DNA from: Aquabacterium sp. A7-Y
GTDB taxonomy: Bacteria; Pseudomonadota; Gammaproteobacteria; Burkholderiales; Burkholderiaceae_C
NCBI RefSeq assembly: GCF_026153205.1
Contig: NZ_JAPFBW010000007.1
Span: 1 to 64,000 of the forward strand
DNA: 64,000 nucleotides
Reading direction: 5' to 3'
The notes under the pieces are model-generated. The model was not told the origin of the DNA and ran no database searches. It saw only the letters and a list, made by a program, of their open reading frames with translations. How positions within the stretch are numbered: position 1 is the stretch's first letter; each line of letters starts with the position of its first letter. This document shows positions 9,001-16,918 of the stretch, piece by piece. The position numbers were made by a program, and so were the translations under genes.

Positions 9001-9895
9001 GGCCCACTGCGTCGAGCTTGCCGTCGGCGTCGTAGGGCAGGGTGGCGCCCCAGGCGCGGTCGCGCTCGCCGCGGTCGCGGTCCTCGAAAAACTCGGCGAA
9101 GCCGGCCACCAGGTCGGCCTTGGTGAAGACCACGTAGACCGGCGCGAACACCTCCAGCTGCTCGGTCAGCTCCTGCACACGTTGGCGCAGCTGCTTGGCG
9201 AGCTGGATCGAGAACTCCGGCTTGTTGCCGGCCAGCTCGGCGAGGCTGGCGGCGATCATGATGCCGTTGATCGGCGCCTTCGGACGATGCTTTTTCAGCA
9301 GGCTCAGGAAGCCGCGCCATTCCTCGCGGTCTTCCTCGTGCACCGAGTAGCGGCCGGCAGTGTCGAGCAGGATGCCTTCGTTGGTGAAAAACCAGTCGCA
9401 GTTGCGGGTGCCGCCGATGCCCTGGATGATGGCGCCGCTGTTGTCGGCGAAGGGGAAGTGCAGGCCCGACTTGGCGATCGCCGAGCTCTTGCCCGCGGCC
9501 GGGTTGCCGATCACGATGTACCAGGGCAGCTCGTAGAGCGCCGCGGTGCCCGAGGTCTGGCCGAGCTTGGAGGTCTTGATGGTCTTGACCGCTTCGAGCA
9601 TGCGCTCGCGCAGCGCCTCGGTCTCGGCGCGCTGAGGCGCCGGGGTGGCCTTGACGGCCCGGTCGGCCTGCTCGGTGAGCGCCTGCTCCAGACCTGCGGC
9701 GGCCTTCTGCGCGCGGCGCCGGCGTACCCACCAGACGATGCCCCAGACGAGCAGGACGAGCACCAGGATCGCGCCGACCCAGACCAGGGCCAGCTGCAGT
9801 TCATTGGCGCCCAGCAGCAGGAAGGCCGCCAGGGCGAGGAGGCCGATCACGCCGAGCGTGCGGGGGCGAAGTAGAAAGTCCCAGAATCGTCGCAT
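6035..9895 (-). CDS. tssM: T6SS inner-membrane protein TssM (IcmF)
   Basis: This 1286-residue protein has two membrane helices at about 13-30 and 35-57, a cytoplasmic GTPase-like domain with Walker A GNPAAGKSS at 130-138, and a third helix near 436-456. A long periplasmic region follows and ends in the TssM C-terminal domain. TssM spans the envelope, binds TssJ in the periplasm and TssL at the inner membrane, and forms the core of the T6SS channel. Length and order match the IcmF family. It follows the unknown membrane protein gene by 33 bases and overlaps tagF by 4. A stretch at about 565-600 is rich in Ala and Ser and looks like a linker. Confidence 0.95.
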   Translation of the reverse strand: MRRFWDFLLRPRTLGVIGLLALAAFLLLGANELQLALVWVGAILVLVLLVWGIVWWVRRRRAQKAAAGLEQALTEQADRAVKATPAPQRAETEALRERMLEAVKTIKTSKLGQTSGTAALYELPWYIVIGNPAAGKSSAIAKSGLHFPFADNSGAIIQGIGGTRNCDWFFTNEGILLDTAGRYSVHEEDREEWRGFLSLLKKHRPKAPINGIMIAASLAELAGNKPEFSIQLAKQLRQRVQELTEQLEVFAPVYVVFTKADLVAGFAEFFEDRDRGERDRAWGATLPYDADGKLDAVGQFERHFEELYEGLKASSVARMSLHRGEKLPPGVLTFPLEFASLKPVLRTFLTTLFEENPFQFRPIFRGFYFTSAVQQGASTSRSSERVAQRFALQLQPGTTAEVYSQTGFFLKDLFSKVVFADRNLVKQYNSRDKLRWRYAAFFGGVAALGVALAAWTWSYAGNRQLVENVQADLNQVVKLQANRTDLQSRLEALEVLRDRLVQLQSYRERRPWSLSLGLYQGKAVEEQLKREYFAGIQEVLLQPVATSIESYLAEVNANPGQLQPVSPASAGASSAPQAAAAAANAQASVVRAQPLPTHYSAASPTDVTDAYNALKSYLMLADRSRAEPGHLSDQLTRFWRGWLETNRGTMPREQMIRSAESLISFTVTQLADAQFPVVQNNLALLDQTRENLRRVIKGMPARERVYSEIKAKASTQFPPVTVANLVGELDKDVIAGSYAISGAFTRRAWDEFVENAIKDAAYKELQSDDWVLKTTVVDDLSLEGSPEQIQKALVHMYKTEYVREWQKFMQGVSVQEFASFDQAVGRMNRLGDPATSPIGRLMQALYDETSWDNPSLLNHKLEQSQRGFVDWFKQTVLRQSVPGVQVNVDLKPGQGAAVPMGPIGKEFAGLARVMLPPENQPPLIRRYLDALSKVRTRFNQMKTQGDPGPASRELMKQTLENNGSELADALRLVDEQMLVGMSDTAKLTLRPLLVRPLMQAYGVVVRPAENEINRLWNAEVYELFQKTLAPKYPFTRSASIEAAPADIAKVFGPEGAIAKFSEKTLGPLVHRAGDDLKPRTWADMGVRLAPEFTTQFGAWVAPLSGASSGGGSGGAAAPAAEQTVFQLLPQPAPGLMEYTVEIDGQVMRYRNTTASWTHFVWPGPQGTPGVRITGQTFDGRTIEFINHPGRFGLERMVNSAQRRRLPNGHELKWTANNLTVAVHLKIISTPGAAPAANAAPTPAQGSAAGLRGAVLPRVIAGESAAAGTPAVTTTASSTSSATGSAQ

Positions 9896-9928
9896 GGTCA
9901 GAACAGAGGAAATCGGTGGGGGTGCGGC

Positions 9929-11383
9929 TCAGGCCGGGGCGCCGGCAGCGGGGGCCGGCGGCGCGCCGGAAGTCAGCACGAAGGCCGCGCGGTCGTGCGC
10001 GTGCATCACGGTCATCACCAGCACCGGCCTGGCGTCGGCCTGCTGACGTGCGGCGCCCAGCACCAGGCAGGCGAGGGCACGGGCAACGCCCAGGTCGCCG
10101 CAGGCCAGGCCCAGGCGCACGGCCTGCTCCGCGGGATCGAGCTCGGGCAGCAACTGCAGCGCGGTATCGGCCACTTCGCCGCCGCGGCTGGCCCGCAGGT
10201 CGGCGTCGCTGACCAGAAAGCCGCAGGCGGCGGGCTCGATCGCGCTGCCGCGCAACGCAGCTTCGGCGGCCTGCTTCAAGACGGCGGCGTCGATGCGGCC
10301 CGCGGCGTCGGCCGGCTTGTCGCGCCGCACGATCGCGGCCCGGTGCAGCTGCGTCGCGGCCGGACCCGCCGAGGGCCAGTCAGCGGTCGCGAGCAGAACG
10401 CCAGCGGCCGCTTCGCCCGGCATGCAACCCTTGGCATTGCGGCTCGTGAAGAGCAGGCCCTGCTGCTGCAGCCGCTGCACCTGTCGCTCGTCGACCCAGG
10501 AGTCACAGGCCAGCACGGCCAGCAGGCCGGGCCGCTGCTCGCGGCCCCAGGCGGCCAGCTGTTGGTCGAGGTGGACGAACAAGGCCTCGGCGCTGGCGAG
10601 CGGATGCAGCTGCACCTGCAGCAGATCGCGCGGCAGCGCGCTGTTCTTGAGCAAGCGGTGCAGCCAGACGCGGGCCAGCATGCATTCATGCTCGCTCCAT
10701 GCGGCCGGCACGCCCCACAGCAAGCTCAGCCCGGCCTGCAGCTGGCCGGCCTGGGTGGCTTCGGGCCGTTGCTCCCACTCGGTGGCGCACTGCTCGATCA
10801 GCTGGTCCAGCGGCGCGGCCAGCAAGGCCAGCGCGCGCACGAAGGCGGGCGTCGGCTCCAGGCCTTGCCACTGGGGCTGGCGCGCCGCCAGTGCGGGCAG
10901 CAGCTCCTGCAGCGCCTCGTCGATGGTCGCCGTGTCGAGCTCCGGCACGCGCCCGCTCTGGATCGGATAGCCGTTGTCGTCGCGCAGCTCGGGATCCAGC
11001 TGGGGCAGTGTGCTGCCCTCGGCCAGCACCTGCAGTGCGGCGGCCGCGTCGTTGCCTATCGCCAGATGCAGGGCCGAGGCCAGCACCACGGGCGGCTTCG
11101 GCGCTGCCGCCTCGGCGGCCGGCTGGGCGGTGGTGCCGCCGGCCGTGCTCGCTCCGGCAGCGCCGGCGGCGGAGCGGGCCGCCGGCATTGCGGCTGATGC
11201 AGCGACGGCCTTGCGCACCAGCAGCACCGCGGCAATGCCGAGTGCCGGAAGCAGCAGCAGGTAGACCAGGATGTCGGCGGTGCTGACGACACGCCGGGAG
11301 GCGCTCCAGTGCCAGATCATCGCCGCCCACAGCAGCACCGTGAAAACGGCCAGGCCGGCCGCCAGTTTGAAGCCCTTGCTCAT
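9929..11383 (-). CDS. T6SS-cluster membrane protein of unknown function
   Basis: The 484-residue product has two N-terminal membrane helices (about 7-24 and 37-57), an Ala/Pro-rich linker to about residue 110, and a large soluble domain without a motif I recognise. It sits 8 bases after the PAAR gene and 33 before tssM on the same strand, so it is almost surely co-transcribed with them. The soluble domain has conserved-looking Trp and acidic clusters but no signature for a nuclease, lipase or amidase. It may be an accessory part of the membrane complex or an adaptor for the PAAR tip. I do not assign a function. Confidence 0.7.
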   Translation of the reverse strand: MSKGFKLAAGLAVFTVLLWAAMIWHWSASRRVVSTADILVYLLLLPALGIAAVLLVRKAVAASAAMPAARSAAGAAGASTAGGTTAQPAAEAAAPKPPVVLASALHLAIGNDAAAALQVLAEGSTLPQLDPELRDDNGYPIQSGRVPELDTATIDEALQELLPALAARQPQWQGLEPTPAFVRALALLAAPLDQLIEQCATEWEQRPEATQAGQLQAGLSLLWGVPAAWSEHECMLARVWLHRLLKNSALPRDLLQVQLHPLASAEALFVHLDQQLAAWGREQRPGLLAVLACDSWVDERQVQRLQQQGLLFTSRNAKGCMPGEAAAGVLLATADWPSAGPAATQLHRAAIVRRDKPADAAGRIDAAVLKQAAEAALRGSAIEPAACGFLVSDADLRASRGGEVADTALQLLPELDPAEQAVRLGLACGDLGVARALACLVLGAARQQADARPVLVMTVMHAHDRAAFVLTSGAPPAPAAGAPA

Positions 11384-11391
11384 GCGCGCGG

Positions 11392-11661
11392 TCAGATGCC
11401 GGTGCTGAGGCTCTGCCCGGCGATCAGGGTCGCGCCGCAGGCGGTCTTGTCGCCGTCGCGCGCGGCGGGCTGGCCGTCGATGAGCATGGTGGGGTCGCCG
11501 GTGGCGATGGTCGTGACGCGGCCGTGGCCCTTTTTCGGGCAGGTGACCTTGTCGCCCACACGCGCGATGCGCTTGCCGTGGGTATCGGTCATGCCGGAGG
11601 CCTCGATCACGGTGCCGCCATGGCTGGTGGTGTCCCCCAGGACGATGAAGGGTCGTGCCAT
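11392..11661 (-). CDS. PAAR-domain T6SS spike tip protein
   Basis: The 89-residue product is a stand-alone PAAR protein, with MARPFIVLGDTTSHGGTVIEA at the N-terminus and paired glycine/threonine-rich PAAR segments (RVGDKVTCPKKGHG, MLIDGQPAARDGDKTACG). PAAR proteins cap the VgrG trimer as a zinc-stabilised cone that pierces the target membrane; the Cys and His residues fit metal binding. The ATG at 11661 has GGGAGAG upstream. There is no effector extension, so any toxin is carried by other proteins. No VgrG is visible in the window, so the matching spike gene must be elsewhere. Confidence 0.92.
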   Translation of the reverse strand: MARPFIVLGDTTSHGGTVIEASGMTDTHGKRIARVGDKVTCPKKGHGRVTTIATGDPTMLIDGQPAARDGDKTACGATLIAGQSLSTGI

Positions 11662-11728
11662 CTCGCTCTCTCCCTGCGCACCATTTTTTTGAGTGCGCTG
11701 CAGTCTATCCATGTTCTCGAAACCCGTG

Positions 11729-12580
11729 TTACTGTCGTTTTCCAGGTTTCACACCTGCACGCCGCAATTCGACGTGCCCGTAGTCGCGCATCTTCCAGAC
11801 GCCGCCCCAGGTCAGGCCCACCCGTGCGGCGACTTCGCCGTACAGCTGGTAGCCGCGCATCGCCCAGGGATCCCGTTCGCTGATGACCAGCCGGCCATCG
11901 CGATAGAAGGCGCAGTCGGCGGCGAGGCCATACTGGTGATAGCTCTTGAAGGCGCCCGCCTGGGTCACATGAGGACCCAGGGCCGCAAGCATCGCCTGCC
12001 GTTCGGGGCTGCGGTACCCCTCAAGCAGGGCCATCTCGTAGCCGTGTTCTTCCTTCATGATCTTGAAGACCAGCAGCAGGCGCTGGCGGAAGTCGGCATC
12101 CAGCGGGGCCCACTTGCGATCGGCGCTTGCGATCATCGGCAGCGCCTGCTGCACCTCGGCGGTCGTGAAGACCTCGGGCGGCAGCGGCGGCGGAGGCACC
12201 AGCTGCTCGCCATGCAGCAGCTGAGCCACCAGGGTTGCGGAGTCGTCGACGGTGTCGGCATAACCGCCCGGCTGGTGGTGGTCGCGCAGCAGGTAGACGA
12301 CGGCCGGCGGCAGCAGCAGCAACGCCAGCGCGCCGGCGCACAAGGGCCAGCGCTGTTTCATCCACGACAGGCCGGCGCCGGTAGCCGCGGCGGCCTGCTG
12401 CGTGGTCTCTTCGCAGCCGCGTTGCCAGCGCCGCGCCGACTGGGACCACACCTCGCGCGTCTGGCCGGCCAGCGACATCAAGCGCGAGGCCACCCAGGCG
12501 CGCGGCTCAGGCAGGAAAACCAGCCCGAGCAGCCCGCAGGCGAGCACGAAATAAATCAGCAGTGCGGGAAGCATGGCCAT
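11729..12580 (-). CDS. Membrane-anchored M15 (VanY-type) peptidase of the T6SS cluster
   Basis: The 283-residue product has N-terminal hydrophobic segments (about 3-22 and 76-94) and a C-terminal M15 domain. Zinc ligands are visible: SYHQYGLAAD supplies the His and Asp, and YGHVEL supplies the second His, with MALLEGYRSPERQ ahead of them. M15 enzymes cut peptidoglycan peptides. In Acinetobacter an M15-family endopeptidase (TagX) in the T6SS cluster is needed for secretion, probably by opening a gap in the wall for the apparatus. That role fits here because the gene lies just upstream of PAAR and tssM. An effector role is less likely, since no immunity gene is adjacent. ATG 12574 is an alternative start. 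Confidence 0.8.
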   Translation of the reverse strand: MAMLPALLIYFVLACGLLGLVFLPEPRAWVASRLMSLAGQTREVWSQSARRWQRGCEETTQQAAAATGAGLSWMKQRWPLCAGALALLLLPPAVVYLLRDHHQPGGYADTVDDSATLVAQLLHGEQLVPPPPLPPEVFTTAEVQQALPMIASADRKWAPLDADFRQRLLLVFKIMKEEHGYEMALLEGYRSPERQAMLAALGPHVTQAGAFKSYHQYGLAADCAFYRDGRLVISERDPWAMRGYQLYGEVAARVGLTWGGVWKMRDYGHVELRRAGVKPGKRQ

Positions 12581-12685
12581 GTAACCAAGGTTTTCCGCAA
12601 TGTGCCCGCGGAGCGCGGATCGATAGAATCCCCAGCGCTTGCCAGGTTGGCATCCGGACCGGCCGGCATCGAGGGAGAGCGTGGC

Positions 12686-13642
12686 TTGAACCACAACACA
12701 ACACCGCCCGATTTCGGGACATCGACCCGCCCGACCCTGATCGGCGGCGCGGACAGCGAGCCGAGCGACAGCGCGGCCAAAGGCCACACACCGGTCAAGA
12801 TTCTTTCGAGCATAGACGGCAGTTCCGCGGCGGCACGCCCGCGGCGCACCTCCGGCCATGCCGGCTCACGCTGGCCCGCCGTGCTGGCGGTCGGCTCACT
12901 GGCCGTGATCGGCGCCTTGACGGTGGCATATCTCGATTTCGGTTCGTCCGAGCTCCCGCAGACCGTCGCGCGATACGAGCCGCCGGTCGTCGCGCCGGCT
13001 GTTCCCGCGGCCCGGCCGGCGGCGGCCTCCCAGGAGGCAGCTCCGGCCGTCGACGTGCCGACACCGCAGACGGCGAGCATCGAGAACGTCGCGGCCGCAC
13101 CGGTGGCCGCGCCGGCCTCGCAGGCCGCCTCGGCCGATGCCTCGCTCGCCGACAAGGCCGCGCCCGCTGCACCGAAGGCATCGGCGGCCCCCGCCGCGCA
13201 CACCGAGCGGGCCCGGATCGCGCTGGCGAAGCCGCGGGCCCCTGCGGGGGGCACCACCGCGGCACGCCCCGCGGCGTCGCGGCACAACGGCGAAGTCGCC
13301 TCGGCCTCGACGAACAAGGGGCCGGGCCGCGCAGGCGCCGCGTCCTCGCGCATCGACGCCGACATCGATCTGCTCGAAGCGATGGTGTCGCACATGGCGG
13401 GACGCCGCCAGGCGGCCGGCCGGGGCCAGGCCGTGGCCGCAGCGCCGGCCAGCGCTGCCGCGCTGCAGCGCGACGTGGTGCTGCAGCAGGAACCGCCGGT
13501 GCCCACCGGCGAGCTGGTGCGGCGCTGCATGACCTTGGGCTGGCTGGAATCGCAGCTGTGCCGGGCGCGCATCTGCTCGGGGCAGTGGGGCCAGGACGCG
13601 GCCTGCCCGACGGCGCAACGGGACACCGAGATGTTGCGCTGA
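12686..13642 (+). CDS. Unknown membrane-anchored protein with Cys-containing tail, inside T6SS block
   Basis: The 318-residue product likely starts at TTG 12686, which follows GAGGGAGAG; no ATG fits. A cytoplasmic stretch (1-61) precedes one membrane helix (about 62-82). A long, low-complexity Ala/Pro linker runs to about 215. A small C-terminal domain carries four cysteines (RRCMTLGWLESQLCRARICSG and ACPTAQ). It is the only plus-strand gene between the leftward tssJKL and peptidase-PAAR-tssM blocks. Topology suggests the Cys domain is periplasmic. I do not recognise the family; a structural accessory of the envelope complex or an independently acquired gene are both possible. Confidence 0.7.
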   Translation: MNHNTTPPDFGTSTRPTLIGGADSEPSDSAAKGHTPVKILSSIDGSSAAARPRRTSGHAGSRWPAVLAVGSLAVIGALTVAYLDFGSSELPQTVARYEPPVVAPAVPAARPAAASQEAAPAVDVPTPQTASIENVAAAPVAAPASQAASADASLADKAAPAAPKASAAPAAHTERARIALAKPRAPAGGTTAARPAASRHNGEVASASTNKGPGRAGAASSRIDADIDLLEAMVSHMAGRRQAAGRGQAVAAAPASAAALQRDVVLQQEPPVPTGELVRRCMTLGWLESQLCRARICSGQWGQDAACPTAQRDTEMLR

Positions 13643-13730
13643 GGCCTGCGCCGCAGTTGCATGCGGCGCCGCGCAGGGTGGGGTGGCCTTGCCCGGGTAC
13701 TGCTGGGCTTCATCGTCGCGTTCCGTCGCC

Positions 13731-14516
13731 TCAGGGCAAGGTGATGGTCAGGTTCGCGGCCTTGGGCGGCAGCTTGATCAGGGCCTGGTAGGGGGCCAGG
13801 TCGCTCCGGGTGGCACGGTCCAGGGTCCAGCGCAGGCCGATGAAGGCCACCAGCCCCAGTAGCGCGAACACCGACCCGATCACCCACAGCGGCACCTCGT
13901 TTTTCAAGCTGTGGGCCACCTGGTCGGGCGGCGCCCAGTGCGGCGCGAAGCCGGCGCGCTGACCCTTAAGATGGGCGATCTCGTCGCCCAGGCGGGCCGT
14001 CAGGTAGTTGAGCTTCTCGGTGCCTTCGAGCAGGTACTTGCCCTGGAAGCCCAGCAGCAGGCACATGTGGAACACTTCCAATGTCTGCACCCGTGCCGCG
14101 CCCTGGCGGCGCAGCTCCTCGAGCCGCTCGAAGAAGTTCTCGCCGGCCAGCTGCTCGCCGAAAAACTGCAGCTGCAGCGGCTGGCGCTCCCAGGCCTCGC
14201 GCACCTTGAACTGAGACATCAGCACGGCCTCGTCGACCAGCGCGCAGAAGGCGTACTTGGCCAGGTAGACGTCCTCGCTGGGCGTCTTGAGCCGGTCGGC
14301 ACCGCGCTCGAACTCCCTCAGGAAGTCCTTCAGACGTTCCCGAAAGGACTCGGCGTCGAGCGGCGCATGCTTGTTCTTCAGCAGGAACAGCATGTAGAAG
14401 CCGTCGTACATCAGGTCGAGCAAAGTGCGCGCTTCGATCGGCGCTCCGCCGGCGCGTGCCGGCGGTGCACTGCCATGAGCGAACAACGAGGGCGGCATGG
14501 TGGCGTTCGGGTTCAT
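13731..14516 (-). CDS. tssL: T6SS inner-membrane protein TssL (DotU)
   Basis: The 261-residue product has the DotU cytoplasmic helical domain (LLDLMYDGFYMLFLLKN near the N-terminus; CALVDEAVL and FFERLEELR in the middle) and a single C-terminal membrane helix at about 210-228. The remaining periplasmic tail is only ~33 residues. It is therefore the short TssL type without a peptidoglycan-binding domain. TssL joins TssM and TssK, linking baseplate to membrane complex. It follows tssK by about 110 bases in the leftward unit tssJ-tssK-tssL. Confidence 0.95.
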   Translation of the reverse strand: MNPNATMPPSLFAHGSAPPARAGGAPIEARTLLDLMYDGFYMLFLLKNKHAPLDAESFRERLKDFLREFERGADRLKTPSEDVYLAKYAFCALVDEAVLMSQFKVREAWERQPLQLQFFGEQLAGENFFERLEELRRQGAARVQTLEVFHMCLLLGFQGKYLLEGTEKLNYLTARLGDEIAHLKGQRAGFAPHWAPPDQVAHSLKNEVPLWVIGSVFALLGLVAFIGLRWTLDRATRSDLAPYQALIKLPPKAANLTITLP

Positions 14517-14625
14517 GTCTGCACCCCGCTGTCCGAGTACGTCCAGCGACCCTCCGAGAGGGTGGGGCCTTGCTTGGGGCGGCCCGGCGCGGCGGCCGTG
14601 TAAAGATGGGTTGACACGGAATGTC

Positions 14626-15975
14626 TCATGCGTTGACGGCGATCAGTTCAAGCTTGAGTTCGGACCAGCCCTGCGGCACATAGATGGAAATGGCCTGGGC
14701 CTGCATCATGCGTTCGTACAAGGCGCCACGCGCCTCGACCGCGAAGTAGTAGCTGCCGGGGCGGACGGGAATGGCGGCCGGCACCTGGGGCGCGTGCGTG
14801 ACGCGCACGCCGGGCATCGCCGAGAGCACCAGCTTGTCGACGTCCTCCGGCGCGCCGAGCTTGAAGCGCAGCGGCACCGACTCCACCAGCTCGGCCGGCG
14901 GCATCGCGGCCGTGACGCCGAGGAACAGGCTGGTGGCCGGCGTGACCTGCTCCGAGTCCAGGCGACCGAGGTGGAAGGAGGGCTTGGTCTCGTTCAGTGC
15001 GATCGAGAAGTAGCGCGTCGAAATCACGGTCTCGAGCAACTCGCGGATGATGTGGTCAAGCCGCGCGAAGGCCGGGCCGGGATTGGCGTGGTCGTAGGCC
15101 GGCAGGTCCGCCAGCGTGAAGCCCTTCGAGAAGGTCAGCAGGGCGCCGGCCAGCTCCAGCAGGCCCTGGAACAGCCGCTCGGGGTGCAGCCCGGGGTGGC
15201 GCAGCAGGTGCGAGAGCGAGGCGAAGCTCGAACTGGCGGTGTGCAGCAGCCAGAACGAGGCCACGTCGCCGGAGCGGAACTCGATGATGTTCTTGGACGG
15301 CTCGCGGTGGAAGCCATAGAGCGCGTCGACCTTGGCCTGCAGCACGTCGAGCAGGCGGCGCAGCATCAGGTGCAGCGCCGGCGCCGACTGCACCGAGACG
15401 CAGGGCGGCACGAAGCGCCCGTCGGCCTCGAAGCCGCCGGTGGAGGTACGGCGCACGCGCAGCGCGGGCAGGCTCACCAGGTGGTCGCGCGGTTCGTGGT
15501 CGGCCAGCAGGCGGGCCGATTTTTTCAGCACCGCGACCTCGGCGTCGACCGCGTCGGTGTACCAGTCGGCGGCCGACTCGTTGCGCTGGAAATAGCGCAC
15601 GCTGGTGTCGGGGGTCTGCTGGGGGCCGACGAAGTTGGCGCCCACGCTGCGCAAGGGCGCCATCGCGAGGTGGAAGACGACCTCGCTGCCGGCATTGCCC
15701 AGCGACTCGAGGGACACCGGCGGCGGCAGGTCGTCTTCGGCCGGCGCGCTGTAGAGCTCGCCGTCGGGGAAGACCACCTGCAGCTCGAGCAGGCGCAGCA
15801 CGCCGGCCTGCAGCGCATCGTTGTCGAGCTTGAGGTGGCGCACCCCCCAGGCATAGGGATGCAGCACGCGGGCGAACTGGGCCAGCCGCCATTCGTGGTA
15901 GGCGTCCTGGCGCTGGAAGTGCTGAGGCCGCAGGAAGAGGCCTTCGCCCCACAGAAGCTTGGATGAATGGATCAA
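14626..15975 (-). CDS. tssK: T6SS baseplate protein TssK
   Basis: The 449-residue product matches TssK along its length: the start region reads KLLWGEGLFLRPQHFQ, which is the family's hallmark N-terminus. TssK trimers connect the baseplate wedge (TssE/F/G) to TssL and TssM. No ATG lies close to the conserved N-terminus; TTG at 15975 gives MIHSSKLLWGEG, the expected length, and has GAGAGA upstream. The gene ends 110 bases before tssL and starts 37 after tssJ. Confidence 0.94.
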   Translation of the reverse strand: MIHSSKLLWGEGLFLRPQHFQRQDAYHEWRLAQFARVLHPYAWGVRHLKLDNDALQAGVLRLLELQVVFPDGELYSAPAEDDLPPPVSLESLGNAGSEVVFHLAMAPLRSVGANFVGPQQTPDTSVRYFQRNESAADWYTDAVDAEVAVLKKSARLLADHEPRDHLVSLPALRVRRTSTGGFEADGRFVPPCVSVQSAPALHLMLRRLLDVLQAKVDALYGFHREPSKNIIEFRSGDVASFWLLHTASSSFASLSHLLRHPGLHPERLFQGLLELAGALLTFSKGFTLADLPAYDHANPGPAFARLDHIIRELLETVISTRYFSIALNETKPSFHLGRLDSEQVTPATSLFLGVTAAMPPAELVESVPLRFKLGAPEDVDKLVLSAMPGVRVTHAPQVPAAIPVRPGSYYFAVEARGALYERMMQAQAISIYVPQGWSELKLELIAVNA

Positions 15976-16012
15976 GTTGACTCTCTCGGTACGCAGGCTG
16001 TGGCCTCGCGTC

Positions 16013-16678
16013 TCAGGGGCAAAGGCCGGGGCCCATGGCGGCGACACTGGTCGCCGTGTTGACCGGGGCGCCGATCGAGACGCTCAGGCTGCAGGCATGG
16101 GCGCCCATCGTGATGCCGGTTTTCTGCGCGGCATCGGCCGCGAAGGCGTACTTCCAGCGCTGCGGTGCCGGAGCGCGGAACAGCGCCACCACGCCGATGT
16201 AGTTGGCCTCGCGCATGACCTTGTCCTGCACCTCATAGCGCTGGCCGGGAATGAGCTGCAGGTCGCGCACCTCGACGACGTCCTCGCCCAGGTGTTCCTT
16301 CTCGCGCGTGGGGTTGCCGAAGGCGTCGTAGGGCGTGTTCAGGAAGGCCTCGGCGCTCTTCAGCTTGTAGACCCGCGTGACCAGCGACAGCGAGCGGCCG
16401 TCGGGGTCCACATTGAGCGATTCGCTGGCCTGGATACGCAGGGCCACGCGGCGTGCGGGCAGGGCGCTCTCGGGCAGTTCCGGCACCTCGGGCACCGCGG
16501 GCTTCTTCAGGCCGGTGGCCTCCAGGGCCTTGTCCTTGAGCGAGCCGACCGCCTCCACGGCCTTGCCCGCCGTCTCGCATCCCGCCAGCGTCAGCAGGGC
16601 CGAGGCCAGCAGGCAGGACACGAGCACGCGGGTGCGTGAAGGACCCGCGTATGAGGGGTCCGTGCGTGATGACGGCAT
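16013..16678 (-). CDS. tssJ: T6SS outer-membrane lipoprotein TssJ
   Basis: The 221-residue product has a signal peptide with lipobox LLTLAGC, giving a lipidated Cys34. The TssJ beta-sandwich follows, including SLSLVTRVYKLKSAEAF and GEDVVEVRDLQLIPGQ. TssJ holds the TssL-TssM complex at the outer membrane. The ATG at 16678 has GGAAGG upstream. It heads the leftward tssJKL unit and diverges from the rightward lipoprotein-tssB unit, with about 240 bases between them for both promoters. Confidence 0.92.
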   Translation of the reverse strand: MPSSRTDPSYAGPSRTRVLVSCLLASALLTLAGCETAGKAVEAVGSLKDKALEATGLKKPAVPEVPELPESALPARRVALRIQASESLNVDPDGRSLSLVTRVYKLKSAEAFLNTPYDAFGNPTREKEHLGEDVVEVRDLQLIPGQRYEVQDKVMREANYIGVVALFRAPAPQRWKYAFAADAAQKTGITMGAHACSLSVSIGAPVNTATSVAAMGPGLCP

Positions 16679-16918
16679 GAAGCGACCTTCCCGATGCACT
16701 TTTGTTCGTTCGCAAGAAGCGATTGGCGGCGCAGTGTAACGGCCGCTCCTGCCTGGCGCATCCCCTCCATTTGATGGGTTCCCGTGACACCGCGTAGCAA
16801 CAGGAAATCGGTTGTAACACACCCAAAGAGGGGGGTGCGGGGTCCCTTCGAACTGCGTTCTAATCCGCAGCAATTCGGATGACATGTGCTGTGTTTCCAT
16901 GTCCCGGCCAAGAGCAAC

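Noticed and set aside
6038-9874. Very long open frame antisense to tssM
   Set aside because: High GC content keeps the antisense frame open. The translation is low-complexity and Arg/Gly/Leu-rich, with no known domain, while tssM on the other strand is certain.
16679-16918. Sigma-54 promoter for the T6SS sheath operon
   Set aside because: I looked for TGGC-N8-TTGC on both strands in the divergent region and found only a half site.
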